Positions 1-10,088 are shown, counted from the first letter of the stretch. The stretch is 64,000 nt of DNA from Glaciimonas sp. PCH181 (GCF_003056055.1 NZ_PYFP01000001.1:2108001-2172000); one strand, 5' to 3'. Notes: generated from the letters alone by a model not told the origin. Translations and numbers: made by a program.

Positions 1-97
1 CGCAGATATTCTTGGTCCTGACTCACAGTTTCTCCCTATTCGGCTCGATGAAACGCTTGCTGCGGTTGCAGTTAGCGATGATGTTGGTTTTGTTTGA
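1..97 (+). CDS. possible C-terminal end of an unidentified gene
   Basis: The frame starting at base 2 is open from the window edge and ends at a TGA at 95-97, giving about 31 residues ending DDVGFV. It could be the tail of a gene that starts before the window. The fragment is too short to assign to a family, and other frames here are also open, so this is weak. Confidence 0.2.
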   Translation, partial: ADILGPDSQFLPIRLDETLAAVAVSDDVGFV

Positions 98-406
98 TGG
101 CGTTGGTAACGCTAGCAATGTGAGCCGATTATTGATGCATATATATTATTTTCAAAATAATATTTCTGTGCTTGCTAATAGGGAAATTGGAGTTTTTGAG
201 GAGGCTCCCCTTGGCTGCCGGGGGAAGACTGGATGATGCATATTAATATGCGGAAATATTTTTTAGGATCAGGGGATTGGTGGTGGTTTAAGTTCGATTA
301 GTTGTTGATTAAAACGGGCTTTTCTTCGTGGATGCAAGCCCGTGTCATTGAGACTGTAAAAGAATTTGAGGCTGTAAATAATTCTGTGTAACCACCCACC
401 CTCAAC
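98..406. other. intergenic stretch, no gene seen
   Basis: This AT-rich stretch lies between the window-edge fragment and the end of the flavin monooxygenase gene. It contains an 8-bp inverted repeat ACGGGCTT (314-321) / AAGCCCGT (336-343) that could form a hairpin, without a clear T-run. The short frames here have no recognisable protein character. Confidence 0.4.
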
Positions 407-1741
407 TCAACTAAAATACCGATTCGCAACATACGGCAACCCAAGATTATCCCTCAAAGTCTTCCCCTCGTACTCAGTACGAAACAACCCCCTACGCTGC
501 AATTCCGGCACAACCAAATCCACAAAATCCTCAATCCCAACCGGCGCAGAAGAAAACATAATATTAAATCCATCAGCAGCACCGCCAGTAAACCATTCCT
601 CAAAATCATCCGCAATAGTCTGCGGCGTACCAACCAAAACCCGATGCCCTCCTCCAGTAAATTTCTTGTACAACTCCCGCACAGTCGGCTGCTCTCTCCG
701 TATCCAGTCAACCAACAATTTCTGCCGACTTTTATGGGAGTTAGTCACCGGAACCTCATCCGGCAGCGGCACCAAATCATCCAACGAATACGCCGAAAAA
801 TCGATCCCCAAACTAGCGTATTGCGACAACGACCGCAACGTCAGCACCGGATCCCGATAACGTAATAGCTGATCATATTTATCCTCAGCCTCACTCTGCG
901 TGCGACCAACAATCGGCGACACCCCCGGCATAATTTTGCAATGCTCCGGCGCACGGCCATACTTCACAACGCGTGACTTAATATCAGCGTAAAACAACCG
1001 TGCCTGCGCGATATCCTGTTCCGCGGTATACAACATCTCACCCACACGGGCTGCGATCTCTTTGCCGTCTTCCGACGAGCCAGCCTGGGCAATCACCGGA
1101 TAACCCTGAACCGGACGCGGCGCGTTCAGCGGACCTCTTACAGAAAAATGCTTACCCTTATGATTCAGCTCGCGCATTTTGGCAACATCAAGCCAAACCC
1201 CAGTTTCTTTATTCTGCACAAACGCATCGTCCGCCCAGCTATCCCACAACCCGGTAACTACGTCATAAAATTCATTAGCCCGCGCATATCGATCAGCATG
1301 ATCCAAATGCGCATCGAGATTAAAATTCTCACCGCCTCCGGTAGATGTCACCAAATTCCAACCCGCCCTACCGCCACTTAAATGATCAAGCGAGGCGAAC
1401 TTTCGGGCGACGTTAAATGGCTCGTTATAACTGGTACTGACCGAAGCAATCAAACCAATATTGCGCGTCACCAATGCCAGTGCTGGCAAAATAACCATCG
1501 GATCCCAGCGCGGCGTTTGCGCACCATGCGCCAGCAGGATCGGGTCCGTTGGGGTAATCACGTTATCAAAGAAAAACAGCGCATCGAATTTGCCGCGTTC
1601 CAACGTTTGCGCGTATGACTGATAACGCGCAAAATCCTGCACCGCATCGTTCGCCACGTCGGGATGTCGCCAACTGTCACCAGTGACGCCGGAACCGCTC
1701 ATGTAAGCAGCTAATTTAATTTTCGGTTTTTGCACAGACAT
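407..1741 (-). CDS. FMN-dependent monooxygenase, NtaA/SnaA/DszA family
   Basis: This protein of 444 residues belongs to the bacterial luciferase-like flavin monooxygenases. The class uses FMNH2 supplied by a separate reductase to hydroxylate or cleave C-N or C-S bonds, as in nitrilotriacetate or dibenzothiophene-sulfone oxidation. Visible family hallmarks are SLDHLSGGRAGWNLVTS (about residues 117-133), a PRPVQGYPVIAQAGSS stretch, and the C-terminal LVPELQRRGLFRTEYEGKTL. I chose the internal start MSVQKPKIKL, because the 25 upstream residues look unlike the family and overlap the preceding gene. It is the last gene of a minus-strand operon behind a peptide-type ABC importer, so its substrate is probably what that importer brings in. 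No flavin reductase gene is visible nearby. The exact substrate cannot be read from the sequence. Confidence 0.88.
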   Translation of the reverse strand: MSVQKPKIKLAAYMSGSGVTGDSWRHPDVANDAVQDFARYQSYAQTLERGKFDALFFFDNVITPTDPILLAHGAQTPRWDPMVILPALALVTRNIGLIASVSTSYNEPFNVARKFASLDHLSGGRAGWNLVTSTGGGENFNLDAHLDHADRYARANEFYDVVTGLWDSWADDAFVQNKETGVWLDVAKMRELNHKGKHFSVRGPLNAPRPVQGYPVIAQAGSSEDGKEIAARVGEMLYTAEQDIAQARLFYADIKSRVVKYGRAPEHCKIMPGVSPIVGRTQSEAEDKYDQLLRYRDPVLTLRSLSQYASLGIDFSAYSLDDLVPLPDEVPVTNSHKSRQKLLVDWIRREQPTVRELYKKFTGGGHRVLVGTPQTIADDFEEWFTGGAADGFNIMFSSAPVGIEDFVDLVVPELQRRGLFRTEYEGKTLRDNLGLPYVANRYFS

Positions 1742-1796
1742 AATAATTTCTCGATGAACTGAATCTAAAGCTAAAGGAAACAAGTGCGGATACGGC

Positions 1797-2747
1797 CTAC
1801 ACCAAATGACAGGCAACTAATCGCGTTGCACTGATCGGACGCAAAACCGGCGCTTCGGTTTTGCAGCGGTCTGTCGCGTAAGGACAGCGAGGATGAAATT
1901 TGCAGCCACCGGGCGGATGCAACGGGCTAGGCAGATCGCCTTGCAAGACGACATGTTTACGCTTATGTGCCAATCGAGGATTGGTCGACGGCACCGCCGC
2001 CAGCAACGCACGGGTGTAAGGATGTAGTGGTTCCTGCCACAGGCTTTGGCGATCAGCCTGTTCGACCACGCTGCCCAAATACATCACCGCAACCCGATCC
2101 GCCAAATGTTTGACCACCGACAAATCGTGCGAAATAAATAGGTAAGAAACACCGAATTCTTCGCGCAGGTCCAACAGCAAATTCAGCACCTGCGCACGAA
2201 TCGAGACATCCAGCGCCGATACCGCCTCATCGCAAATAATCAATTCAGGACGCAACATCAGCGCACGTGCAATGCCAATCCGCTGACGCTGTCCGCCAGA
2301 AAATTCGTCGGGATAACGTTGCGCCATCTCGGGCCGCAAACCGACCCGCGCCATTGTCGATGCAACCAGTTCCTTGCGTTCGCTTGCATTCCCGCGTCGA
2401 TGCACGATCAATGGTTCTTCCAATATGCGGCCAACAGTCGAACGCGGATTAAGCGAGGCCACCGGATCTTGAAATACCATCTGCATACGGGCGCGTTGTT
2501 GCAGCCGATCATTCGGCGAGACCGTATTCAAATCAACGCCATCGAATGCAATGGCGCCAGCACTAATCGGCAGTAATTGCATTGCGGCCTTGCCCAGCGT
2601 TGATTTACCGCAGCCGCTTTCACCGACCAGGCCGAGCGTCTCCGCACGCGCCACTTGCAAATCAACGCTATCAAGTGCATGGACAACCTGACGACCGGTC
2701 GTAAATTTCTTGCTGACACCCTGTAGATGTAAAAGTGGCTGGGTCAT
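1797..2747 (-). CDS. peptide/nickel-type ABC transporter ATP-binding protein (DppF/OppF-like)
   Basis: This 316-residue cytoplasmic ATPase powers an oligopeptide-type importer. It has Walker A GESGCGKST (42-50), Q-loop VFQDP (91-95), signature SGGQRQR (150-156) and Walker B LIICDE (169-174). The C-terminal oligopeptide-transporter extension has paired cysteines (GGCKFHPRCPYATDRC), typical of DppF/OppF. Its start overlaps the end of the DppD-like gene by 4 bp, implying translational coupling. Together with the next four genes upstream it makes a complete importer. The substrate class for this family ranges from peptides to opines, glutathione and nickel. Confidence 0.92.
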   Translation of the reverse strand: MTQPLLHLQGVSKKFTTGRQVVHALDSVDLQVARAETLGLVGESGCGKSTLGKAAMQLLPISAGAIAFDGVDLNTVSPNDRLQQRARMQMVFQDPVASLNPRSTVGRILEEPLIVHRRGNASERKELVASTMARVGLRPEMAQRYPDEFSGGQRQRIGIARALMLRPELIICDEAVSALDVSIRAQVLNLLLDLREEFGVSYLFISHDLSVVKHLADRVAVMYLGSVVEQADRQSLWQEPLHPYTRALLAAVPSTNPRLAHKRKHVVLQGDLPSPLHPPGGCKFHPRCPYATDRCKTEAPVLRPISATRLVACHLV

Positions 2748-3763
2748 GCGTATTTAAGCTCCGGTTCCAAGACGTCGAAACCAATCATCGGCGCTGCATA
2801 GCAGGCGACTTTACGCCCATCTGGGCCAGACTCCGGCCATTCCAATAAGCGTGGTGAGGTTTGTAGACAGGATGACGTAGCTTGTGAGCAGCGCGGTGCA
2901 AAAGCGCAGCCGCGTGGCATGTCTAGCAAAGACGGCACGGTCCCTGCGATTTCTGGCAGACGATGACCCGGCTGTGCGTCTTCAATTTGCAATGAAGCTA
3001 GCAAACCTTGCGTGTATGGGTGCCACGGATCGTCAAAAATACGTTGTACTGTGCCCTCTTCCACCACTTTCCCGGCGTACATAATTGCCGCCCGATCCGC
3101 GACTTCCGCAACCACGCCCAGATCATGCGTGATCAAGATAATGCCCATCCCCATTTGTTGCTGGATACGTTTGATCAATGCCAGAATTTGCGCTTGAGTG
3201 GTGACGTCTAGTGCCGTCGTCGGCTCATCTGCGATTAGCAAATCCGGTTCGCACGCCAGCGCCATCGCAATCACAACCCGTTGCCGCATGCCGCCGGACA
3301 AACGGTGCGGAAACTCATTTGCACGTTGACGCGGGGAGGAAATTTGTACCAAATCCAACAGCGCAATCGCCCGTTCCCAAGCCTGCTTACGGCTTAACGG
3401 TTGATGCAGGCGAATAGCTTCTGCAATCTGACTGCCTATCGTGAATACAGGATTAAGCGCCGTCATCGGTTCCTGAAAAATCATTGCAATCCGATTGCCA
3501 CGATAACGCTGCATTTCAAGCGCATCAAGTTTCAATAAATCGACGCCATCAAACAATACCTGCCCGCCTACGATGCGTCCTGCCGGGGCCGGGATCAATT
3601 TCAAGATGGAATAGGCAGTGACGGATTTGCCGCTGCCGCTTTCGCCGACCAACGCCAGCGTTTCTCCGCGCGCAACTTTCAGATCCACGCCATCGACCGC
3701 TTTTGCGATACCGGCGCGGCTATAAAACCAAGTCTGAAGACCTTTAATTTCGAGTAGCGACAT
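2744..3763 (-). CDS. peptide/nickel-type ABC transporter ATP-binding protein (DppD/OppD-like)
   Basis: This is the second ATPase of the importer, 339 residues. Walker A is GESGSGKSV (40-48), the signature LSGGMRQR (155-162) and Walker B LLIADE (175-180). The C-terminal oligopeptide domain carries the usual cysteine cluster ([16 protein letters not shown]). DppD/DppF pairs act as a heterodimer under two permeases. The gene lies 8 bp after the DppC-like permease gene and overlaps the DppF-like gene by 4 bp, so all five transporter genes form one tight operon. Confidence 0.92.
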   Translation of the reverse strand: MSLLEIKGLQTWFYSRAGIAKAVDGVDLKVARGETLALVGESGSGKSVTAYSILKLIPAPAGRIVGGQVLFDGVDLLKLDALEMQRYRGNRIAMIFQEPMTALNPVFTIGSQIAEAIRLHQPLSRKQAWERAIALLDLVQISSPRQRANEFPHRLSGGMRQRVVIAMALACEPDLLIADEPTTALDVTTQAQILALIKRIQQQMGMGIILITHDLGVVAEVADRAAIMYAGKVVEEGTVQRIFDDPWHPYTQGLLASLQIEDAQPGHRLPEIAGTVPSLLDMPRGCAFAPRCSQATSSCLQTSPRLLEWPESGPDGRKVACYAAPMIGFDVLEPELKYA

Positions 3764-3771
3764 GCGGCTCC

Positions 3772-4617
3772 TTAGCGTTCCCGCAAGCGCGGATTGAAGG
3801 CGTCATTGAAACTTTCGCCTAGCAGATTAAAGCCCAATACCGCCACCATGATCGCGAGACCGGGGAAGCCACAGATGTACCAGGCGTCGATTAATTGTTC
3901 ACGGCCACCGCCGATGATGGTGCCCCAACTCATCACATTGGGATCGCCCAATCCCAGAAACGCCAGCGCCGCTTCTGTTTGAATGGCGCTTGCCACGGTC
4001 ATGGTGGAGAGCACGATGACCGGCGGAAGTGCGTTTGGCAATATCTGCGTAAAAATCAGACGTATATCGCTCATGCCCATGGCCCGTCCTGCCAGCACAA
4101 ATTCGCGTTCACGCAAGCTCATGAATTGCGCTCGCACCAACCGTGCTGTGGCCGGCCATGACACGATGCCGATTGACAGCACGATGGTAGCGACCGACGG
4201 TTTGAAGATCGCCACCAGCACGACAGCCAAGACGAAATTGGGAATCGTTTGAAAGATTTCAGTCAGGCGCATCAGTACGTTATCGCATTTGCCGCCGTAA
4301 TAGCCGCCCAAAGCGCCGATAGTGATCCCGCATACGGCAGCGATCGTGGCGCTGACCAATCCGATCAGCAACGAGACCCGTGCGCCAGATACAATGCCGC
4401 TGGCAAGATCGCGCCCCATGATATCCGTGCCAAGCAGATAATGACTATCCTCACCCGGCCACAATAGCGGCGAAGCCACCATATCCCAGGGGCTATCGCG
4501 GTAAAACCAAGGACCGATAATCGCAATCGACAGCAACGCCAACAAGCATGCAATGCCGAGCAGCGCCGATCGATTGCGGCTTAATTGATATAGAAATTCC
4601 CAGCGTTGTGACTTCAT
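3772..4617 (-). CDS. peptide-type ABC transporter permease (DppC-like)
   Basis: This 281-residue inner-membrane permease has an N-terminal membrane segment (LLGIACLLALLSIAIIGPWF) followed by a periplasmic loop with LLGTDIMGRDLASGI, a hallmark of DppC-type subunits. Several hydrophobic segments follow, and the EAALAFLGLGDP region is the usual ATPase-coupling region near the C-terminal third. It overlaps the DppB-like gene by 4 bp (4614-4617). Its job is to form the pore together with the DppB-like subunit. Confidence 0.92.
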   Translation of the reverse strand: MKSQRWEFLYQLSRNRSALLGIACLLALLSIAIIGPWFYRDSPWDMVASPLLWPGEDSHYLLGTDIMGRDLASGIVSGARVSLLIGLVSATIAAVCGITIGALGGYYGGKCDNVLMRLTEIFQTIPNFVLAVVLVAIFKPSVATIVLSIGIVSWPATARLVRAQFMSLREREFVLAGRAMGMSDIRLIFTQILPNALPPVIVLSTMTVASAIQTEAALAFLGLGDPNVMSWGTIIGGGREQLIDAWYICGFPGLAIMVAVLGFNLLGESFNDAFNPRLRER

Positions 4618-5606
4618 GTCTGACGATTTCCGAGTTCGACACGCGGGTCTAGCAAGCGATACACGATATCCACAAGCACATTAATTAACGTCACCAAAAT
4701 CGCACTGAGAAAAAGTATTCCCAGCAGCAAATTTAAGTCTCTGGCGATGATCGCTTCAAATGCCAGCCGCCCCAATCCCGGCCAGCCGAATACCGATTCA
4801 ACCAATACCGCGCCGCTGAGCATCGCAGCAACTTGCAGCCCTAGCATAGTCACCATAGGCAGCAGCGCATTTCTGAGAGCATGGACCAGCACCACCCGCG
4901 ATTCGGACGCCCCTTTGGCGCGGGCAGTACGAACAAAATCCGCACCGTAAAGCTCCAGCATTGCCGCGCGTGTCAATCGCGTATACACAGCTAGATAAAA
5001 GGTCGAAAGCGTCAATGCAGGCAAAATTAAATGCGCTGCGACATCACGAATATGCGCCCAGCCGGTGTACTGTTTATCGAGTGAAATCATACCGCCCGAA
5101 GGTAGCCAACCCAGCTTGGCCGAAAACAGCACAATCGCCATCAAGCCAAACCAGAACGTCGGCATTGCGTGCGATAACAGCACAAACACCGAGATCAAAT
5201 TATCCACTGCCGTGCGTACTCTGGACGCCGCCAACACGCCTAAAGCGCACCCTACGCCCAGTGCGATGACCAACGCTGCGACCATTAATAAAATAGTTGC
5301 AGGTAAGCGGCCCATGACCAGTTCCAATACCGGCATATTTTGCCGAAACGAGAAACCCAGATTGAATTGCACCAAATTGCTCAGATAGCGATAAAACTGA
5401 ATATATACCGCTTGATCCAGACCAAAAGAACGCCGTAATTCGGCCATATATTCCGGTGATGAACCACCTGCATCGCCAGCAAGTACATCGACTACATCGC
5501 CGGGCGCAAGCTGCAAAATCAGAAAATTCAGGCAAGCAATTCCGATCACGACCGGAATCACTTGTAGCAAGCGACGCCAGATAAACGACAGTGTTTCTGA
5601 GGTCAT
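4614..5606 (-). CDS. peptide-type ABC transporter permease (DppB-like)
   Basis: This 330-residue inner-membrane permease is of the DppB type. It has an N-terminal membrane segment, the long periplasmic loop with LAPGDVVDVLAG and FGLDQAVYIQFYRYL, and the coupling region DFVRTARAKGASESRVVLVHALRNAL. Five or six hydrophobic segments are visible. It overlaps the binding-protein gene by 4 bp (5603-5606) and the DppC-like gene by 4 bp, so the operon is translationally coupled throughout. Confidence 0.92.
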   Translation of the reverse strand: MTSETLSFIWRRLLQVIPVVIGIACLNFLILQLAPGDVVDVLAGDAGGSSPEYMAELRRSFGLDQAVYIQFYRYLSNLVQFNLGFSFRQNMPVLELVMGRLPATILLMVAALVIALGVGCALGVLAASRVRTAVDNLISVFVLLSHAMPTFWFGLMAIVLFSAKLGWLPSGGMISLDKQYTGWAHIRDVAAHLILPALTLSTFYLAVYTRLTRAAMLELYGADFVRTARAKGASESRVVLVHALRNALLPMVTMLGLQVAAMLSGAVLVESVFGWPGLGRLAFEAIIARDLNLLLGILFLSAILVTLINVLVDIVYRLLDPRVELGNRQT

Positions 5607-7216
5607 GGCGGCGTCAAAAATACATCCGAGAACGAGGCAAACAAACCATCCCCCTGCGGGTTGACTTTATGCATTCTGGCGGTGGAGACATTCACCCAGG
5701 TTAGCTCGACCAGATCGAGGATCGGTAAATCTTCTTGCGCAATCTCTTGCCACTGGCGGAACAGCTCTTTGCGCTTGCCGTCATCAGCCTCTTTGCCTGC
5801 CGCTTCCATGATGCGATCAAGCGTTGGATTGGAATAGCCGGAACCATTGGTCCATGGCGCTTTGACGATATTTTTAGTCCAATAAAGTCGCTGCACGCCT
5901 AAGGTTGGGTCTGGCAGCATGTGCAAACTCGATACCATCAAATCGTAATCGACATCCGTGAAAATACGGCGCAAATAAGTTGCCGCATCGCTGCTGCGCA
6001 ATTCGATCTGTATCCCGACTTTGCCGAGATATTGTTTGATGAACTGGCAGGCGCGTTCTTCTTCCAGCGAACTTGCGCCATAGTCGAGCGTGACTTTAAG
6101 ACGTATGCCATCAGCACCGCGTTTCAATCCGGCTGCATCTAATAACTGCTCCGCTTTTTTAGGATCATAAGGATATTGCTTGGTTTGGCCGTTGTAATAT
6201 TTTTTTACCGAAGATGGAATCGGACCCGTGGCCGGTTTGCCATAGCCGCGCCAGACCAGCCGCACCAACGCCTCTCTGTCAATTGCATGCAACGCTGCCT
6301 GACGCACGCGTTTGTCCGACAAATTTGGCCTGCGCACATTGAACTGCAGCAGAAAAATCGACGATAAAAATTTACCTTCATCGAGATTAATTTTGTATTT
6401 TTTGCGATCGGCAAAACGCGTTAGATTGGGAATCGGAATAGATGTTACCGCTAACTGTATTTCACCAGCTTCTAGCGCGACGGTTCTGGCCGCTGCATCG
6501 GGAATGAAACGGATGACAATGCCGTCCAGATAAGGGCGACCCGGATCCCAATAGTTTGCATTGCGTTCCAATCGTACATGGCTGCCGCGCTGCCATTCTT
6601 TGAAAACAAAAGGCCCCGTGCCTATCGGCGCTGCGTTCGCCGGATTGGTCAAAATGTCCGTACCGTCATAAATATGCTTGGGCAGTATTTGCGAGCCGTA
6701 AGTATTGATGTAAGAGAAAATATATTGCGCTGGCGCTGATAAATGCAGGATCACCGTGTGACGATCTGGAGTGTCGACTTTGTTGACGTTGGCGTACACC
6801 GCACGGCCAAATGGATGCAGTACTTTCCACACTTTAAGCAACGTAAATTCAACGTCTGCTGAAGTAAAATCTTTGCCATCATGCCATTTCACGTTTTCAC
6901 GCAAAACAAAGCGAATCGTCAAACCATCAGGACTGACCGTCCAGGATTTAGCTAGCGCTGGAACGGGGTTCAGGCCGCCGTCGTAAGTGACTAAGCCTTC
7001 CAGTATCTTGCTCGATACCATGCCAATCTGCATCGTGGAATTGAAGGCAGAGACCAGCGTAGTCGGTTCGCTGGGAATCGTCATATTCAGAATGCCACCT
7101 TTGACTGGCGCTGGCTGAGGTAACGCCTGCGCGCCGCTAATGCCTGGCACCCCCATTCCCATTGCGGCCAATATGCCGAGGTTACCCGCACCCACTAATA
7201 AATCACGACGCTTCAT
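5603..7216 (-). CDS. periplasmic substrate-binding protein, family 5 (peptide/opine/nickel type)
   Basis: This 537-residue solute-binding protein is the specificity subunit of the importer. The start MKRRDLLVGAG is chosen over a longer frame because it has a good ribosome site (AAGGGAA about 8 bases upstream) and directly begins a signal peptide. That peptide has an RRDLL motif and a long hydrophobic run ending near GISGA, so export may be by the Tat route; this is an inference. Family features include KGGILNMTIPSEPTTLVSAF, VKWHDGKDFTSADVEFTL and the C-terminal DLPILDLVELTWV. As first gene of the operon it faces a 495-bp intergenic region shared with the divergent oxidase gene, probably holding both promoters. 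Confidence 0.9.
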   Translation of the reverse strand: MKRRDLLVGAGNLGILAAMGMGVPGISGAQALPQPAPVKGGILNMTIPSEPTTLVSAFNSTMQIGMVSSKILEGLVTYDGGLNPVPALAKSWTVSPDGLTIRFVLRENVKWHDGKDFTSADVEFTLLKVWKVLHPFGRAVYANVNKVDTPDRHTVILHLSAPAQYIFSYINTYGSQILPKHIYDGTDILTNPANAAPIGTGPFVFKEWQRGSHVRLERNANYWDPGRPYLDGIVIRFIPDAAARTVALEAGEIQLAVTSIPIPNLTRFADRKKYKINLDEGKFLSSIFLLQFNVRRPNLSDKRVRQAALHAIDREALVRLVWRGYGKPATGPIPSSVKKYYNGQTKQYPYDPKKAEQLLDAAGLKRGADGIRLKVTLDYGASSLEEERACQFIKQYLGKVGIQIELRSSDAATYLRRIFTDVDYDLMVSSLHMLPDPTLGVQRLYWTKNIVKAPWTNGSGYSNPTLDRIMEAAGKEADDGKRKELFRQWQEIAQEDLPILDLVELTWVNVSTARMHKVNPQGDGLFASFSDVFLTPP

Positions 7217-7711
7217 TCCATTCCCTTTAATTTTTATTGATGCTGTGTATTGCGTCGCTGATGTGCACCATGTGCGTATTTTTTCCTCGGGAAAATCGCG
7301 CTGGCGCACAGTCATTGAAATACGCATTGCATGACTGATGACTGATGCTTGATAGCGATAGGTGTGATTTTTGGCAAAAAGATAGTGCGATTCGCACTCA
7401 CACCAAGAGGGTCATTGTAGGAAGCGCAACAAGCATTCTCAAACGAATGAATTCGCGTTTGCTAATACTAAGGGCGCATGTAGAGAAGGTTCGACGCATC
7501 ATCACGGTAAAGATTGCTTATGCAGTTTTCAACTTAATAAAGTCGATTATCTTCTTTGGAAATAAATCGACCGGGTTCGTATACTTGCTATCCGGATGGC
7601 CTTAGCGATTTTTCCTCGGCATCAAACAAAGCACATTAATAAGCGTTTCCCGTGGTCCAAAGTGCGCCAGATCGGGAGCACTTTTTTAAGTAAATAAAGA
7701 AGGAAGTCGGA
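7217..7711. other. divergent regulatory region between the importer operon and the FAD oxidase operon
   Basis: No gene is supported in this 495-bp stretch. It separates two divergent transcription units that look functionally linked. It contains the perfect inverted repeat TTTTCC-TCG-GGAAAA (7281-7295) and a short TGACTGA tandem (about 7331-7344). A sequence like the left half of the palindrome (TTTTTCCTCGG) recurs near 7609. A local regulator gene is not visible, so control is unknown. Confidence 0.45.
7281..7295. promoter_or_regulatory. palindrome, possible operator
   Basis: TTTTCC-TCG-GGAAAA is a perfect 6-bp-arm inverted repeat lying about 65-80 bases upstream of the binding-protein start codon. 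It is a candidate operator or leader hairpin for the importer operon. The assignment rests on symmetry and position only. Confidence 0.25.
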
Positions 7712-8824
7712 ATGATTATCGTGATCGGTGCTGGGGTTATTGGCGCGTCTGTTGCGTATCGGCTCGCCAGCGCTGGTGCTGCGGTCACGTTGCTGGATGC
7801 GGGTCGCATCGGCGGCGGTACATCCAGCACAAGTTTTGCCTGGGTCAATTCGCATCATAAGACACCGCGTGCATACCACGATCTCAATTTCGCGGGGATG
7901 CAGGCGCATCGCGAGTTGCGAGAGGTTTTCGGCGATGCACCGTGGTGGCATGGCGGCGGAACGATTGAATGGGAAGGCGGCACTGAGGACGACCATATTA
8001 AATATCGTCAAAAGGTGGCCTTGCTACAGTCTTGGGACTACGCCGCAGAATGGCTGGACCATCGACAGTTACTGGCGTTGGAGCCGGATATCGATCTGAC
8101 AGCAGTCGGTGATGCGCCGGTGGCGTATTTTCCTGATGATGGCTGGATCGATCCCGTGGTTTATTGTCAGGCGCTTATCTCTGCGGCAAAAAAATTTGGC
8201 GCTAAGGTTAAGCTGAACACACGCGTTAGCAGCCTTACTATGACGCGACAGCGCGTGACCGGCACGGTAACCGAGGATGGCACAACGCATGCAGCGGATA
8301 TGGTCATTAACTGCACGGGACGCTGGGCGGATCAAACCAGCTTCCCAACTTCCCTGCGCGTACCGCTAGCGCCCTCAGCAGGGTTGATGGTATTTACACC
8401 TCCGGTTGCGAGCAATGTCAGCCGGGTTATTTTTTCACCGAACGTGCATATCCGCCCGGACGGTGCAGGCCGGTTATTAATTTGCCGCAACGATCTGGAT
8501 CTGAGTCTGTCTTCGGGGACGACGCCATCGATCGATAGTCCACAAGTAAGTGCATTGCTGCAAGCCGCGACCAAGGTCTTACCGGCGTTGGCTGGCGTTG
8601 AGGCCGAGGCGGTACGAGTGGGTATTCGCGCCATCCCCGCAGATCAATTTCCGGCGATTGGACCGATACCAGACGTCGATGGTTATTACGTCGCCGTCAC
8701 GCATAGCGGAGTGACACTCGCGCCGTATATCGGGCTAGCAGTAGCGGATGAACTATTAAATAAAGCTATCCGGTCAGAATTGGAAAGCTTTCGGCCCAGC
8801 CGATTTGCAAGCCAATCACGTTAA
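7712..8824 (+). CDS. FAD-dependent oxidoreductase, DAO (D-amino-acid/glycine/sarcosine oxidase) family
   Basis: This 370-residue flavoprotein begins with the dinucleotide-binding fold MIIVIGAGVIGASVAYRL (GxGxxG at 6-11), then an acidic end to the second strand (LLDAG) and GGGTSSTSFAWVN, as in DAO-family enzymes. The C-terminal part has GIRAIPADQFPAIGPIP and THSGVTLAPYIG, the usual FAD-contact region. Such enzymes oxidise amino or N-methyl groups to imines. A good ribosome site (AGAAGGAAG) precedes the ATG. It heads a plus-strand set with an AhpD-like gene and a racemase-like gene, divergent from the importer operon. Inferred role: an oxidative step on the imported compound. Confidence 0.85.
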   Translation: MIIVIGAGVIGASVAYRLASAGAAVTLLDAGRIGGGTSSTSFAWVNSHHKTPRAYHDLNFAGMQAHRELREVFGDAPWWHGGGTIEWEGGTEDDHIKYRQKVALLQSWDYAAEWLDHRQLLALEPDIDLTAVGDAPVAYFPDDGWIDPVVYCQALISAAKKFGAKVKLNTRVSSLTMTRQRVTGTVTEDGTTHAADMVINCTGRWADQTSFPTSLRVPLAPSAGLMVFTPPVASNVSRVIFSPNVHIRPDGAGRLLICRNDLDLSLSSGTTPSIDSPQVSALLQAATKVLPALAGVEAEAVRVGIRAIPADQFPAIGPIPDVDGYYVAVTHSGVTLAPYIGLAVADELLNKAIRSELESFRPSRFASQSR

Positions 8825-8862
8825 ACAATTCGATTGAAATAACATCACTACAGAAAGTATTT

Positions 8863-9378
8863 ATGGCAAGAATAAATCACGTCAATCGCGACACATTAGA
8901 CGATGAACGCCGTCAGGCCTACGACGATGAAATCGCACGCGTCGGTTTGGTCACCAACATGAAGCAGACGATTTTGCATTCGCTCGCGGCGCATCAGGCC
9001 TATCACGGCTCTTACCTCATCAAGGCGGAGCTGATTAAGTTGCTGGGAAAGCGCGGGTTTAGCATCTATGCGCATGCAATCTCATCAGCCTCTGCTTGCC
9101 TGTTATGTTCAACCTTTTTCCGTCGCCAACTCGCCGCAGAAAATATTTCTCCGGCCGATTTTAATCCGACCGAGGAAGAGCAATTGCTAATCGATGTCGG
9201 CAGCACCATCGGCGGCCGTGCCACTGCACTGGATGAGGATTTGTGGCGCAGGCTAAAAGAACGCTATGACGAAACAGCCATCGTGAATTTGATCGCGTTC
9301 GGCGGGACGATGGTGGCAACGAATATATTCAACAGCATTCTGGAAGTCGAGTTAGACGACTATCTGCTGGACCAGTAA
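8863..9378 (+). CDS. carboxymuconolactone decarboxylase/AhpD-like protein
   Basis: This 171-residue mostly helical protein carries a CxxC pair in SACLLCSTFFRRQL (about residues 77-90). This matches the AhpD-like branch of the carboxymuconolactone decarboxylase superfamily, in which the two cysteines act as a peroxidase or disulfide centre. It lies 38 bp after the FAD oxidase gene. Many oxidases release hydrogen peroxide, so a protective role against that peroxide is a reasonable inference, though the superfamily also includes true decarboxylases. The last residue before the stop at 9378 is Q. Confidence 0.7.
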   Translation: MARINHVNRDTLDDERRQAYDDEIARVGLVTNMKQTILHSLAAHQAYHGSYLIKAELIKLLGKRGFSIYAHAISSASACLLCSTFFRRQLAAENISPADFNPTEEEQLLIDVGSTIGGRATALDEDLWRRLKERYDETAIVNLIAFGGTMVATNIFNSILEVELDDYLLDQ

Positions 9379-10051
9379 TTGTTAACTTCAAATAGCGTTC
9401 GCTGATGGCAACGCTCTGAAAAAAGGAAGTAAAGATGTCTACGTGTAAGAAAACATATTACGGTGTGTCGGTCGGGATTCTGATGGTGAAGACCCATTTC
9501 CGTCGTTATCTGGGTGATATTGGCCATGCTGGAACTTGGCCGTTCCCGGTGCAATATCGGATTGTGGAGGATGCGGTCCCTGCCAAGATGACGGATCTCC
9601 ATAATGTCAGTTTGCTAGAGCCATTCAAAAAAGCGGCGCAAGAATTGATCGATGCTGGCGTCGATGGGATCACGACTACCTGCGGCTTTCTGTCGATTTA
9701 TCAAAAGGAGTTGACCGACTTTTGCGGCATACCGGTGGCGACCAGCAGTTTGCTGCAAGTGCCGATGGTGGCGCGCATTATTGCATCGAATAAGAAGGTA
9801 GGCATCTTGACCTACAACAGCGAATCGCTCGGCGGAAAGTATCTGGAAGCCGTCGACATTGCGCCGGATACGCCGGTATATGGCATGCCACAGGATTCGG
9901 AATTTGTACGCTCGATTCGCGAAGGAGATGATTCGGTCCCGTATGCGGTGCTGCGTCGGGAAGTGCTGGATTTGACTGCGCGCATGTTGCGTGAAAATCC
10001 AAGCATTGGCGCTATCGTTTCGGAGTGTACTAATCTCGCGCCATTTACTGC

Positions 10052-10059
10052 GGATATTC
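10052..10059. repeat. left copy of 8-bp target-site duplication
   Basis: GGATATTC sits directly before the GTAAGCG end of the IS66 element and is repeated exactly at 12548-12555. Eight base pairs is the usual IS66-family duplication length. Confidence 0.92.
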
Positions 10060-10088
10060 GTAAGCGTGCGCTCAAAACCGTCTATACC
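10060..10088 (+). repeat. IS66 left inverted repeat
   Basis: The left end begins GTAAGCGTGCGCTCAAAACC and matches, with a few differences and small gaps, the reverse complement of 12519-12547. Both start with GTAAGCGT, share CTCAAA/TTCAAA and CCGT. Confidence 0.85.

Noticed and set aside
12..236. 74-residue frame at the window start
   Set aside because: No ribosome site, no family character; another frame gives a better candidate for the end of a flanking gene.
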